A DNA stretch of 64,000 bases from JACVRW01 sp963808545 (GTDB taxonomy: Bacteria > Actinomycetota > Thermoleophilia > Solirubrobacterales > Thermoleophilaceae), in the NCBI GenBank assembly GCA_963808545.1, contig CAWEGB010000002.1, positions 62,001 through 126,000 on the forward strand, written 5' to 3'. A model generated the notes under the pieces. That model was not told the origin of the DNA. It saw nothing but the letters and a program-made list of their open reading frames with translations, and made no database searches. Both the position numbers and the translations under genes were made by a program. This document shows positions 1-7,273 of this stretch, piece by piece. Every line of letters starts with the position of its first letter. Positions within the stretch are counted from its first letter, which is position 1.

Positions 1-777
1 CTGGACGGTCTCCTGGTGAGCCCTGTCCACGCGGATGGCGTCGGCCAGGAACTTGACCCCGAAGCCCACGTGCCGGGACTCGTCGCGGTTGACCGCCGTG
101 AAGCCCTGGCGGAAGCCGGGCAGCACGTCCTTCTCCTTGAGCGTGCGGATGATGAAGCGCGCCCCGGTGAGGGCCAGCGTCCCCTCGATCACAATCATGT
201 AGACCGTCACGCCGCGCACCAGCGCGCTCATGTCGGTGGGGTCCTTTCGGAGCGCCTCGGCGCAGTCGTGGAGGATGCCGTCGAAGAGCTGTCCCCACTC
301 CTTGTTCATGCTCGGGCGCTGCTGCTCGAGGTTGCGCGAGAGGGTCTCGGCGTCCACGCCGAAGACTTCGCGGTAGAAGCGGTCGAAGAAGACCATGTGG
401 CGGGCCTCGTCGGAGATCTGGGTGGCAAGGAAGGCGCGCGCCTCGTGGCTGGGAGCTGCGATGGCGAAGGGGAGCAGCTCCGTGGTCACGCGCTCCTCGC
501 CCAGGAAGAAGCTCGACAGCGACCACTGGATGAACTCGCGCTCCTCCGGGTTGAACACGTGGCCGGCCCACTGCTCCGCGTCCACCGAGAAGTCCCACTG
601 CTCGGAGCTCCAGTGCTGGTTCTCCCAGCGCGAGAACAGCTTCTCGTAGGAGGGGGCGGCCTCCACGATCCGGTCCAAGCCGGCCATGACCCGGTCGATG
701 TCGGCGTCGAGCAGCACCTGCAGAGCGGCCTGCTCGTCGGACGGTTGGAGGTGGGAGGTGGTGTCGGTCGTCGCCAT
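1..777 (-). CDS. R2-like ligand-binding oxidase (ribonucleotide reductase R2 fold), 3' end cut by window edge
   Basis: The first 259 residues are present; the C-terminus lies beyond the left edge. The protein has the ferritin-like fold of ribonucleotide reductase small subunits. Visible metal-ligand motifs are LGEERV (Glu95), DEARH (Glu124, His127), VYMIVIEG (Glu in the third helix) and NRDESRH (Glu and His). A Val two residues after the first Glu and a Tyr five residues before the third-helix Glu match the Val-Tyr crosslink pair of R2lox proteins (Mn/Fe oxidases, not true NrdB). No nrdA or nrdE is adjacent, which also favours R2lox. The ATG start at 777 follows an AT-rich promoter stretch shared with the divergent MFS gene. 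A genuine class I R2 subunit remains possible because the C-terminus is unseen. Confidence 0.85.
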   Translation of the reverse strand, partial: MATTDTTSHLQPSDEQAALQVLLDADIDRVMAGLDRIVEAAPSYEKLFSRWENQHWSSEQWDFSVDAEQWAGHVFNPEEREFIQWSLSSFFLGEERVTTELLPFAIAAPSHEARAFLATQISDEARHMVFFDRFYREVFGVDAETLSRNLEQQRPSMNKEWGQLFDGILHDCAEALRKDPTDMSALVRGVTVYMIVIEGTLALTGARFIIRTLKEKDVLPGFRQGFTAVNRDESRHVGFGVKFLADAIRVDRAHQETVQ

Positions 778-787
778 GGCGACAATT

Positions 788-810
788 ATTAGCTGATCGG
801 TCAGTTATTA
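788..810. promoter_or_regulatory. Palindromic operator in divergent promoter region
   Basis: The core CTGATCGGTCAG at 793-804 is an imperfect inverted repeat, with 7 of 10 symmetric positions matching on extension. It sits in an AT-rich patch between divergent start codons at 777 and 830. Size and sequence resemble TetR-family operators, but no TetR gene is in the window. It could act on both genes. Assignment to TetR is inference. Confidence 0.45.
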
Positions 811-829
811 CAAGCTGTGCCACCCTGAA

Positions 830-2062
830 ATGGTGCTGCGCGTACTCCGTAACCGCGATTTCGGGCTGCTCTGGCTGGGCCAGGCGGTGTCGCTGATCGG
901 CGACGGCATTTACCTCGTGGCCATCGCCTGGCTGGTGCTCGACATCTCCAACGAGCCCAGCGCGCTGGCCCTGGTCGGGCTGGCCTGGACGCTGCCGATG
1001 GTGCTCGCCCTCCTGATCGGCGGCGTGCTGAGCGACCGCTTCGAGCGCCGCCGGTTGATGATCATCGCCGACCTTCTGCGCTGCGCCGCGATCGCCGGAA
1101 TCGCCGTCCTCGCACTCACCGAGAGCGCCGAGCTGTGGCAGGTGGTCGCGCTGGTGGTCTTCTACGGCATCGGCGAGGCGCTGTTCCAGCCCGCCTTCGC
1201 CGCGATCGTCCCCGACGTCGTTCCACGCGACGATCTGCTGCAGGCCAACGCCGTCAAGGAGCTGATGGAGCCGCTCGGGCTGCGCTTCGCCGGCCCGGCG
1301 CTGGGCGGGCTGCTGATCGCCGTGTTCGGCGTGGGCGAGGCGCTGGTGTTCGACGCAGCCACCTTCGCCGTATCGGCGCTCGCGGTGTCGTTCATGACGC
1401 GGCAGCCGCCGGTCCGCGAGGAGCATGCCTCGATGCGCCGGGACCTGGCCGAGGGCTTCGCCTACGTGCGGGCGCACGCCTGGCTGTGGGGCACGCTCGC
1501 GGGCGCGGCGGCCTTCCTGCTCCTGACCTACGGGCCGATGGAGGTGCTGGTGCCCTACATCATCAAGAACGAGCTCGGCGGAGACGCGTCGACCTTCGGC
1601 GCCGTGCTGGCCGCCGGCGGCCTGGGCTCGATCGCCGCCGCCCTGATCATCAGCCGCACCGGATTCCCACGGCGCTTCGTGACCTTCATGTGGTCGGCCT
1701 GGAGCATCGGTGTGGGCTTCGAGATCGGCCTGGCCTTTGCCGGATCGGCCTGGCAGATGTGCGTCCTGGCCTTCTTCGCCTTCGGCCTCTCGACCACCGG
1801 ACTGCTCGTCTGGGCCCAGCTGATGTACACGCTGGTGCCGCAGGAGATGCTCGGCCGGGTGTCGAGCCTCGACTGGTTCGTGTCGATCGGCCTCACCCCG
1901 CTCTCGTTCGCCCTCACCGGCCCGGTGGCGGAATGGCTCGGGGCCCGCACCACCATGGCCGTGGCCGGCGTGCTCGGCTTCGCCACCGTGCTCTTCCTGT
2001 TCATCCCCGGTGTCCGCGATCCGGAGCGATTTCCGCTGCCGGGAGCCCGGGCGCCCGCCTAG
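830..2062 (+). CDS. MFS transporter, EntS/MFS_3-like
   Basis: This 410-residue integral membrane protein has about 12 hydrophobic segments. It starts with the family-typical RNRDFGLLWLGQ stretch, carries GGVLSDRFERRR in the loop between helices 2 and 3 (the MFS signature loop), and has PQEMLGRVSSL late in the C-terminal half, as in EntS-like and macrolide-efflux-like permeases. Substrate is unknown; export of a small molecule is the family norm. It is divergent from the R2-like oxidase across a 52-bp gap with a palindrome, so the two may be co-regulated. Its stop codon overlaps the convergent isomerase gene by four bases. Confidence 0.85.
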   Translation: MVLRVLRNRDFGLLWLGQAVSLIGDGIYLVAIAWLVLDISNEPSALALVGLAWTLPMVLALLIGGVLSDRFERRRLMIIADLLRCAAIAGIAVLALTESAELWQVVALVVFYGIGEALFQPAFAAIVPDVVPRDDLLQANAVKELMEPLGLRFAGPALGGLLIAVFGVGEALVFDAATFAVSALAVSFMTRQPPVREEHASMRRDLAEGFAYVRAHAWLWGTLAGAAAFLLLTYGPMEVLVPYIIKNELGGDASTFGAVLAAGGLGSIAAALIISRTGFPRRFVTFMWSAWSIGVGFEIGLAFAGSAWQMCVLAFFAFGLSTTGLLVWAQLMYTLVPQEMLGRVSSLDWFVSIGLTPLSFALTGPVAEWLGARTTMAVAGVLGFATVLFLFIPGVRDPERFPLPGARAPA

Positions 2063-2496
2063 CCGATCTCGTCCAGGTGGCGCACGTTGGCCACGTCGCC
2101 GGCTTCGGTGCTGGGCCGGCCCTCGAACCAGGCGTCGAGGATCTCGCTCAGCAGGGCCTCGCTCGTGGTGCGCAGGGAGAGAGCGAGCACGTTGGCGTCG
2201 TTCCACTTCCGGGCTCCGCCGGCGGTCTCCGCGTCGGCACAGAGGGCGGCCCGCACCCCGGGCACCTTGTTGGCGGCGATCGAGGCGCCGGTGCCGGTCC
2301 AGCAGCACACCACGCCCTGGTCGGCGCGGCCCTCGGCCACGTCGCGGGCGGCGGTCTCCGAGGCCCACGCCCAGTCGTCGCGCTCCTCGTCGGAAAGGGC
2401 ACCGTGGGCGACCGGCTCGTGCCCGCGCCGGCGTAGCTCCTCCATCACCGCTGCGGCCACCCCCGTCAGCTCGTCCGCGGCGACCGCAATACGCAT
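2059..2496 (-). CDS. RpiB/LacA/LacB family sugar-phosphate isomerase
   Basis: This 145-residue protein has the compact Rossmann-like fold of RpiB-type isomerases, which interconvert aldose and ketose phosphates such as ribose-5-P and ribulose-5-P. The core CCWTGTGASIAANKVPG aligns with the RpiB CGTGxGxSIAANK loop that holds the catalytic Cys; the Gly after the Cys is replaced by Trp. WNDANVLALSLR matches the conserved NxLxLGxR segment. Length equals that of RpiB. A ribulose-phosphate 3-epimerase gene lies about 12 kb away, but which sugar phosphate is used cannot be read from sequence. The ATG start at 2496 is 26 bp from the divergent glycosylase start. Confidence 0.85.
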   Translation of the reverse strand: MRIAVAADELTGVAAAVMEELRRRGHEPVAHGALSDEERDDWAWASETAARDVAEGRADQGVVCCWTGTGASIAANKVPGVRAALCADAETAGGARKWNDANVLALSLRTTSEALLSEILDAWFEGRPSTEAGDVANVRHLDEIG

Positions 2497-2522
2497 AACG
2501 CGCAGCGTAGCCTTGGATGAGC

Positions 2523-3371
2523 ATGCCCGAGCTGCCCGAAGTGGAGATCACCGCTCGCCGCCTCACGCGGGGGCTCGCTGGTGCCCGGATCGAGTCAGCG
2601 CTTGCCCCGGGCCTCAACGCCCTCAAGACCTTCGATCCGCCGCTCGACGCCCTGGCCGGCCGCGAGCTCGACGGCGTGCGCCGGATCGGGAAGATGCTCG
2701 CGGTCGATGCCGGCGACCTCACCCTGCTGGTTCACCTCATGTCGTCCGGGCGGCTCCAGCTGTTCGACACCCGGGCGTCGCTGCGAGACCGCGCCTCGCG
2801 CGTGCTCGTGCGCCTCGAGGACGGCCGTGAGCTGCGGCTGCGGGAGTTCGGCACCAGGCAGCGAGCCTGGGCCAAGCTGCTGCGTGAGGGCGACGTGGCT
2901 GCCGACCCTGCCGTCGACGGCCTCGGCCCCGACGCGCTCCCGGCCCCGGACCCGGACGAGTTCGCCGCGCTCCTCGATCAGCCCCGCCATCTCCACCCGC
3001 TCCTGCGCGACCAGCGCACGATCGCCGGCATCGGGCGGTCCTGGGTCGACGAACTGCTGTGGACCGCCCGCCTGTCCCCCTTCCAGAAGGGCTCCGACCT
3101 CGACGCCGAGGAGCTCGAGACGCTCCGGGAGGCCTGCGACGAGGTGCTGGGCGACGCGATCGCCCACTACGAGGAGGTGATCGGCGACAGCGTGCCGGAC
3201 AAGCTGCCGATGCCGCTGAAGGTCCATCGCCGCGCCGGCGAGGAGTGCCCCCGCTGCGGCACCCACATCGAGGCGATCCACTTCAAGGACTACGTGATGT
3301 GTTACTGCCCGGAGGAGCAGACGGGGGGCCGGGTACTCAAGGACCGGCGCCTGTCTAGGCTGCTCAAATGA
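2523..3371 (+). CDS. Fpg/Nei family DNA glycosylase/AP lyase with altered zinc finger
   Basis: This is a base-excision repair bifunctional glycosylase. The start is placed at the second ATG (2523), not 2517, because Pro must follow the initiator Met: MPELPEVE supplies catalytic Pro2 and Glu3. RRIGKML holds the conserved Lys, and GIGRSWVDELLWTARLSP is the helix-two-turn-helix region. The C-terminal zinc finger reads CPRCG, then after 14 residues CYCPEEQ. The usual last ligand in CPxCQ is Glu here, and an extra Cys sits two residues before the third. The next gene overlaps by four bases (ATGA), so the two are translationally coupled. Whether it prefers oxidised purines or pyrimidines is not decidable here. 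Confidence 0.9.
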   Translation: MPELPEVEITARRLTRGLAGARIESALAPGLNALKTFDPPLDALAGRELDGVRRIGKMLAVDAGDLTLLVHLMSSGRLQLFDTRASLRDRASRVLVRLEDGRELRLREFGTRQRAWAKLLREGDVAADPAVDGLGPDALPAPDPDEFAALLDQPRHLHPLLRDQRTIAGIGRSWVDELLWTARLSPFQKGSDLDAEELETLREACDEVLGDAIAHYEEVIGDSVPDKLPMPLKVHRRAGEECPRCGTHIEAIHFKDYVMCYCPEEQTGGRVLKDRRLSRLLK

Positions 3372-3835
3372 GCATCGACCAGGGCGACACCGCACCGGAC
3401 TTCGAGCTCCCGGACCAGGACGGAGAACCGGTCAAGCTCTCCCGTCTGCGCGGGCAGCGGGTGGTCCTCTACTTCTACCCCAAGGCCGATACGCCAGGCT
3501 GCACGGCGCAGGCCTGCGGAGTGCGCGATCACCTGCCCGACTACGAGGGCGCGGGCGCCGTGGTGATGGGCATCTCGCCCGATCCGGTGAAGAAGGTCAA
3601 GCGCTTCCACGACAAGCAGGGTCTGAACTTCACCCTGCTGGCCGACGAGGATCACGCGGTGGCCGAGGCCTACGGCGTGTGGGTGGAGAAGTCCAGGTAC
3701 GGCAGGACCTATTGGGGCAACGAGCGGACGACGTTCGTCCTCGACGAGGACGGCGTGGTCCGCGACATCCTGCGCAAGGTCAAGCCGAAGGAGCACGACG
3801 AGCGCGTGCTCGCCGTGCTGGCCGACGCGGCCTGA
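3368..3835 (+). CDS. bcp: Thioredoxin-dependent peroxiredoxin, Bcp/PrxQ type
   Basis: This 155-residue cytoplasmic thiol peroxidase reduces hydroperoxides with electrons from thioredoxin. YPKADTPGCTAQACGVRD carries the peroxidatic Cys in the PGCT motif and the resolving Cys five residues later, as in atypical two-Cys PrxQ/Bcp enzymes. The thioredoxin-fold start (DTAPDFELPDQDGEPVKLS) and the late TTFVLDEDGVVRD strand are both typical, and length matches the family. It overlaps the upstream glycosylase by ATGA, pairing repair of oxidised bases with peroxide removal. Confidence 0.93.
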   Translation: MSIDQGDTAPDFELPDQDGEPVKLSRLRGQRVVLYFYPKADTPGCTAQACGVRDHLPDYEGAGAVVMGISPDPVKKVKRFHDKQGLNFTLLADEDHAVAEAYGVWVEKSRYGRTYWGNERTTFVLDEDGVVRDILRKVKPKEHDERVLAVLADAA

Positions 3836-4021
3836 TGGAGGAGGAGACGCTGCGCCGCGCCACGGCGGGCACCGTCCTGGCCATGGGGGCTCGGGCCGTG
3901 CTGGCGCCGGCGCGGCTGCTGCGCGTCTACGGGGTCGAGCCCGGCGCGCTGGGCGGCGTCGGGGCTCATCGTCGCGCTGGAGCTGGCCGCACGGCGCGCC
4001 GCCGGACTCAACCCACAGTGA
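3835..4021 (+). pseudogene. Remnant of a small membrane protein gene with a frame break
   Basis: An ATG at 3835-3837 overlaps the bcp stop codon and opens a frame beginning MEEETLRRATAGTVLAMGAR. Near 3950-3965 the protein-like signal switches frame to SGLIVALELAARRAAGL, which ends at a TGA at 4019-4021. The span is 187 bases, not a multiple of three. Both parts look like the ends of one small hydrophobic protein, perhaps of DUF4267 type, with middle and frame lost. Read without a shift, the first frame continues to 4068 as unconvincing Arg/Pro-rich sequence. Assignment is tentative. Confidence 0.4.
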
Positions 4022-4472
4022 GCGTTCCCTCCATGCCTTCCGCGGCGTGGTTGCCCACCGGGCAGTAGAACTCGTACTCGCCCGCCTTGAGGTCCTTCAG
4101 GCTCACCCGGGACACGCCGCCCTTGCCCACGGTCTCGCCCACCTGCTCCACGCCGTTGCCCTCGACCTCCACGGCGTGGGGCACGTCCGACGGGTTGTCC
4201 ATGACGATCTCCACGTCGCCCGGCTGCGCCTCGAGGCTCGTGGTGTCGAACTTGAGGGCGCCGCTGGGATCGGCGACGAGCTTGAGCGCCGTCTTGCCGC
4301 CTCCCGAGCCGCCGTCGCCGCTCGCGCCGGTGCTGCCATAGGCGCCGCCGCCACCGTCGGAGCTCTCGCCACCTCCTCCTCCGCCGTCGTCCGACTCGTC
4401 GTCTCCGCAGCCCGCCGCCACGAGGGCGCAGGCCGCGAGGAGGATCAGCAGGTACGTGCTGCGAGAACGCAT
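4008..4472 (-). CDS. Cupredoxin-domain lipoprotein (plastocyanin-like)
   Basis: This is a 154-residue secreted, lipid-anchored blue-copper-type protein. The signal peptide ends in the lipobox LVAAGC (Cys22), followed by about 35 residues of Gly/Ser/Asp linker. The cupredoxin domain (about 60-154) shows a full type 1 copper site: His99 in VPHAVEV, then Cys137, His142 and Met147 in the YCPVGNHAAEGM region. It probably carries electrons or copper at the outer face of the membrane. A ribosome site (GGAGG) ends five bases before the ATG. Upstream lies an ECF-type promoter matching that of the nearby sigma gene. Its end overlaps the convergent remnant gene at 3835. Confidence 0.9.
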   Translation of the reverse strand: MRSRSTYLLILLAACALVAAGCGDDESDDGGGGGGESSDGGGGAYGSTGASGDGGSGGGKTALKLVADPSGALKFDTTSLEAQPGDVEIVMDNPSDVPHAVEVEGNGVEQVGETVGKGGVSRVSLKDLKAGEYEFYCPVGNHAAEGMEGTLTVG

Positions 4473-4499
4473 CGAGACCTCCGAACGGGTGCGCCGGGG

Positions 4500-4527
4500 T
4501 GTACGCGCCCCGCGCTGCGGCGGTTCG
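4500..4527 (-). promoter_or_regulatory. Candidate ECF sigma promoter of the cupredoxin gene
   Basis: Read on the minus strand, CGAACC (4527-4522) is followed after exactly 16 bases by CGTACA (4505-4500), 27 bases before the cupredoxin ATG. The same arrangement with the same spacer precedes the ECF sigma gene. GAAC-type -35 elements are typical of ECF promoters. The link to this particular sigma factor is inference from proximity and similarity. Confidence 0.5.
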
Positions 4528-4533
4528 ATCGCC

Positions 4534-5235
4534 TCAGTAGAGAAGCTTGCCCGCGAGCACCTTCACGCCGCGCTCGCTGGCCGGCGCGCCCGCGGCCCGG
4601 CGCGTGATCACGATGCGGTGATAGTCGCCCGGCTCCACCGCGGCGGTCAGGTCGGCCGACGCCCGTCCGTCGCTCTGGGCGCGGAAGGTGCCTCCGCTCA
4701 CCCAGCGTCCGTCGACCGCAATGCACCAGAGTTCGTACACCGCGCCGCGCGCCGGGAGGCGGCTGGCCGTCAGCCTCACCGCTGTGCCCTCCGGCACCGC
4801 GCTCACCTCAGCGCTCGCCAGCCCGGGCCCGGGGCCCCTGAGCTCGGCCCGGGCGTAGGCGTCCTCCTCGCCCCCGCCACCGAGCAGGAGGACCCCGGTG
4901 ACCACCGCGAGCGCGGCCGCGATGGCCGCTGCGGCTGCCGCGAACGCGGCCAGCCGGCGTGTGCCGGTGCGGCCCCCACGAAGGCCACCGCCGCTGCGCT
5001 CGCGCACGAAGCGATCCAGCACGGCCTCCTCGAGCTCCGGCGAGAGCTCGGGCAGCGGCACATCGCCGGGCTCGACCCGGTCGAGCAGCGCGGGCAGGCT
5101 ACCGAGCTCGCGCTCCTCCCGGGAGCAGCGAGGACACGACTCCACGTGCACGCGCATCTCAGCCATCTCCTCGGGCTCGAGTGCACCGAGCACGTAGCCC
5201 CCCAACAGCTCCTGGTGGGTGGCGCAGCCGCTCAC
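4534..5235 (-). CDS. Anti-sigma factor, zinc-finger (zf-HC2) plus RskA-like domain
   Basis: This 233-residue single-pass membrane protein should hold the ECF sigma factor encoded just upstream. The N-terminal cytoplasmic anti-sigma domain has a HVESCPRC motif (His30, Cys34, Cys37), the zinc-binding HxxxCxxC signature. A membrane helix lies around residues 85-107 (LAAFAAAAAAIAAAL and VVTGVLLLG). The extracytoplasmic part resembles the RskA C-terminal domain (YELWCIAVDGRWVSGGTF). The GTG start at 5235 is chosen because it overlaps the sigma stop (GTGA). The signal it senses is unknown; copper or redox stress would fit the linked cupredoxin. Confidence 0.9.
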   Translation of the reverse strand: MSGCATHQELLGGYVLGALEPEEMAEMRVHVESCPRCSREERELGSLPALLDRVEPGDVPLPELSPELEEAVLDRFVRERSGGGLRGGRTGTRRLAAFAAAAAAIAAALAVVTGVLLLGGGGEEDAYARAELRGPGPGLASAEVSAVPEGTAVRLTASRLPARGAVYELWCIAVDGRWVSGGTFRAQSDGRASADLTAAVEPGDYHRIVITRRAAGAPASERGVKVLAGKLLY

Positions 5236-5780
5236 CGCTCGACCTCCATCTCGTCGAGTATCAGCCGCAGGCTGCGCAGCGCGTAATAGACCCGGCTCTT
5301 CACGGTGCCCACGGGCACGCCCGAGCGCTCGGCGATCTCGCGCAGGCTCAGCCCGCCCCAGTGGGCCAAGCGGATCACCTGGCGGTGCTCGGGCGACAGG
5401 CGCGCCAGCGCGGCCGCCACCTGCCAGCGCAGCACGGCCCGCTCGAAATCGGGATCGAGCGCCCACGCCTCCTCGTCCACCTGGGCAGACACGCTCACCG
5501 GGCGCACGGCCGCCCGCCGGCGTGCGTCCACGATCCGGTTGCGCGCGATCGAGTAGAGCCAGGTGCGCACGCTCGCCTTGCGGCGGTCGTACTCGCCGGC
5601 GTGCCGCCACAGCCGGGCGAAGACGTCCTGAACGACCTCCTCGGCCAGCTCGCGGTCGCCGAGCGAATTGCAGGCGAAGCCGAACAGCTCGCCGGCGTAG
5701 CGCCGGTAGAGCTCGCGCAGCTCATCCCCGCTTCGATCGCGCGGCAGTCGCTCCACCAGCGTGGCGTCGCTGGACGCCAT
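5232..5780 (-). CDS. ECF RNA polymerase sigma factor, SigK-like
   Basis: This 182-residue alternative sigma factor has only regions 2 and 4, as usual for ECF sigmas. Region 2 spans about residues 20-88 (ELAEEVVQDVFARLWRH, with VRTWLYSIARNRIVD contacting the -10 element). Region 4 spans about 120-175 (LSPEHRQVIRLAHWGG, with the helix-turn-helix SLREIAERSGVPVGTVKSR). Its stop overlaps the start of the anti-sigma gene, so stoichiometric co-expression is expected. The organisation resembles SigK-RskA. A candidate self-type promoter lies immediately upstream, leaving almost no leader. Confidence 0.93.
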   Translation of the reverse strand: MASSDATLVERLPRDRSGDELRELYRRYAGELFGFACNSLGDRELAEEVVQDVFARLWRHAGEYDRRKASVRTWLYSIARNRIVDARRRAAVRPVSVSAQVDEEAWALDPDFERAVLRWQVAAALARLSPEHRQVIRLAHWGGLSLREIAERSGVPVGTVKSRVYYALRSLRLILDEMEVER

Positions 5781-5788
5781 GGCTGCGT

Positions 5789-5816
5789 TATACGCGCTCC
5801 TCAGCGCTTGGGTTCA
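5789..5816 (-). promoter_or_regulatory. Candidate ECF sigma promoter of the sigma/anti-sigma operon
   Basis: On the minus strand TGAACC (5816-5811), a 16-base spacer and CGTATA (5794-5789) precede the sigma ATG by eight bases, which would give a nearly leaderless transcript. The pair matches the GAACC-N16-CGTAYA arrangement before the cupredoxin gene, suggesting autoregulation. The -35 element lies inside the 3' end of the upstream methyltransferase gene. Confidence 0.45.
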
Positions 5817-6529
5817 GCCCTGGCAACGACCACGAAGTGACCGGGCGCAAAGCGCTCGCCCGCATAGCCCCGGCGCACCCGTACCCGGAAGCCGAGCGCG
5901 CGCAGCCGGCCGGCAACCTCGCCGGCCCTGTGCAGCCGCTGGTGGTGGGTCTCCGCGTCGCGGCGCCAGCCGCGGCCGCTTCTGCGGAAGGTGGTCATCC
6001 GCCGCGTCAGAAGCGCTCGGCCGCGTTCCTCTTCGACCTCGACGAGAATGGCCCAGTCCTCGCCCTCGGTCCAGTAGCGCGCGGGCCCCTTGCCGGCGAC
6101 CCGGCCGGGGCCGGCGAGGTCGAACACGAACAGGCCGCCGGGCTCGAGCGCCCGGTGCACACGACGAAAGACGGGGTCGAGGCTGCGCTGGGTGTAGTTG
6201 AGCACCTCGCCCACGGCCACCACCGCCCGGCAGGGCGGCAGGCCGGTGTCGAGGAACGAGGCCAGGCGAAAGCGCGCGCCCGGGGCGGTGCGGCGCGCGA
6301 GGGCGAGCATCGCGGCCGAACTGTCGATCCCGAGCACCTCGTAGCCGGCGTCGCTCAACGCGCGCGAGGTCACGCCGTTGCCGCAGCCGAGGTCCACGAC
6401 GGGGCCATCGTCGATGCCGGCGCGCTTCAGCAGGCCGGCCAGGGCCGGTCCCGCGGTGGCCGCCAGATCGCCGAAGCCCGCGGCGTGGATGTGGGCCAGG
6501 TCGGCCCGGTAGTCGGCCTCCACCGCCAC
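5801..6529 (-). CDS. Class I SAM-dependent methyltransferase
   Basis: This 242-residue protein has a Rossmann-type methyltransferase fold. Motif I is VVDLGCGNGVTSRAL (about residues 44-58), the acidic end of strand 2 is VLGIDSS, and VVAVGEVLNY fits motif IV. The long beta insertion with GLFVFDLAGPGR and RRMTTFRRSGRGWRRD recalls small-molecule methyltransferases. Acceptor unknown. The GTG start at 6529 lies one base from the stop of a second methyltransferase gene, so the two form an operon. The pair do not look like recent duplicates. Confidence 0.8.
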   Translation of the reverse strand: MAVEADYRADLAHIHAAGFGDLAATAGPALAGLLKRAGIDDGPVVDLGCGNGVTSRALSDAGYEVLGIDSSAAMLALARRTAPGARFRLASFLDTGLPPCRAVVAVGEVLNYTQRSLDPVFRRVHRALEPGGLFVFDLAGPGRVAGKGPARYWTEGEDWAILVEVEEERGRALLTRRMTTFRRSGRGWRRDAETHHQRLHRAGEVAGRLRALGFRVRVRRGYAGERFAPGHFVVVARAEPKR

Positions 6530-6530
6530 C

Positions 6531-7250
6531 TCAGCGCGCTCGGAGCAGCACGAGCGCGAAGCCCAGCGTCTCGCGCCCGCCGCTCAGGGTCAGCCGAGCC
6601 CGAGCCCTGCTCGCCCGCTCCCGCAGGACCCGGGCGCCGGGGTCCTCGGGGTGCGCGCCGGCCCAGCGCTCGGCGTTGAGGATCAGCGTCCACTCGTAGC
6701 GGTCCCAGTCCCGCTCGCTGGCCACCGAGGCGTACAGGGGAGTGAGCCCGGTCCGTTCACAGGCCTCCATCAATTTGCCGTAAGTGGTCAGCTCATCGGC
6801 CGTGGCCCCACCCAGGGCCTCGAGGTACTCGGCGCTCGGCTCACGCCGCCAGTAGCCCTCGCCCAGGAGAACGAGTCCACCCGCCGAGATGAGCTCCCGC
6901 ATCGCGCCCAGCGCGGCGGGAAAGCCGCCGAGGGCGTGGCTCGAGGCCACGCAGACGACCAGGTCGAACGGCCCCGGGGGCGGGGCGTCGGCCACGCGCA
7001 GGTCGAGCTCGGGTGCGCGCCGCCGCGCCTCGGCGATCGTGGCGGCGTCGCTGTCGTAGCCCAGCGCCTCCACGACGAAACGCACGGCGATGCGCCGCAG
7101 CAGCTCCGCCCGCCCGCACGCCACCTCGAGCACTCGCGCCCCGGCCCGCAGGTCGAGCAGCTCCACCACTTCGTCGACTGCGGCGAGCGAGAGCGGGTTC
7201 ATGAGGGCGAGCTCGCCGTGGGCAATCCGGGAGGCGGCGGCGTCGTCCAT
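6531..7250 (-). CDS. Class I SAM-dependent methyltransferase
   Basis: This is a methyltransferase of about 239 residues. VLEVACGRAELLRRIAV is SAM-binding motif I, EALGYDSDAATIAEARRRAP covers strand and helix 2, and FDLVVCVASSHALGG is the motif IV region. LISAGGLVLLGEGYWRREP resembles proteins annotated as generic class I methyltransferases of actinobacteria. ATG at 7250 is preferred to an overlapping GTG three bases upstream. It is divergent from the flippase-like gene at 7274 and precedes the second methyltransferase in one transcript. Substrate unknown. Confidence 0.8.
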   Translation of the reverse strand: MDDAAASRIAHGELALMNPLSLAAVDEVVELLDLRAGARVLEVACGRAELLRRIAVRFVVEALGYDSDAATIAEARRRAPELDLRVADAPPPGPFDLVVCVASSHALGGFPAALGAMRELISAGGLVLLGEGYWRREPSAEYLEALGGATADELTTYGKLMEACERTGLTPLYASVASERDWDRYEWTLILNAERWAGAHPEDPGARVLRERASRARARLTLSGGRETLGFALVLLRAR

Positions 7251-7273
7251 CACGGCAACGTACCCTCGGGGCC

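Noticed and set aside
1..777. Calling the first gene nrdB
   Set aside because: No large-subunit gene is adjacent and the Val-Tyr pair typical of R2lox is present; the missing C-terminus prevents a definite call.
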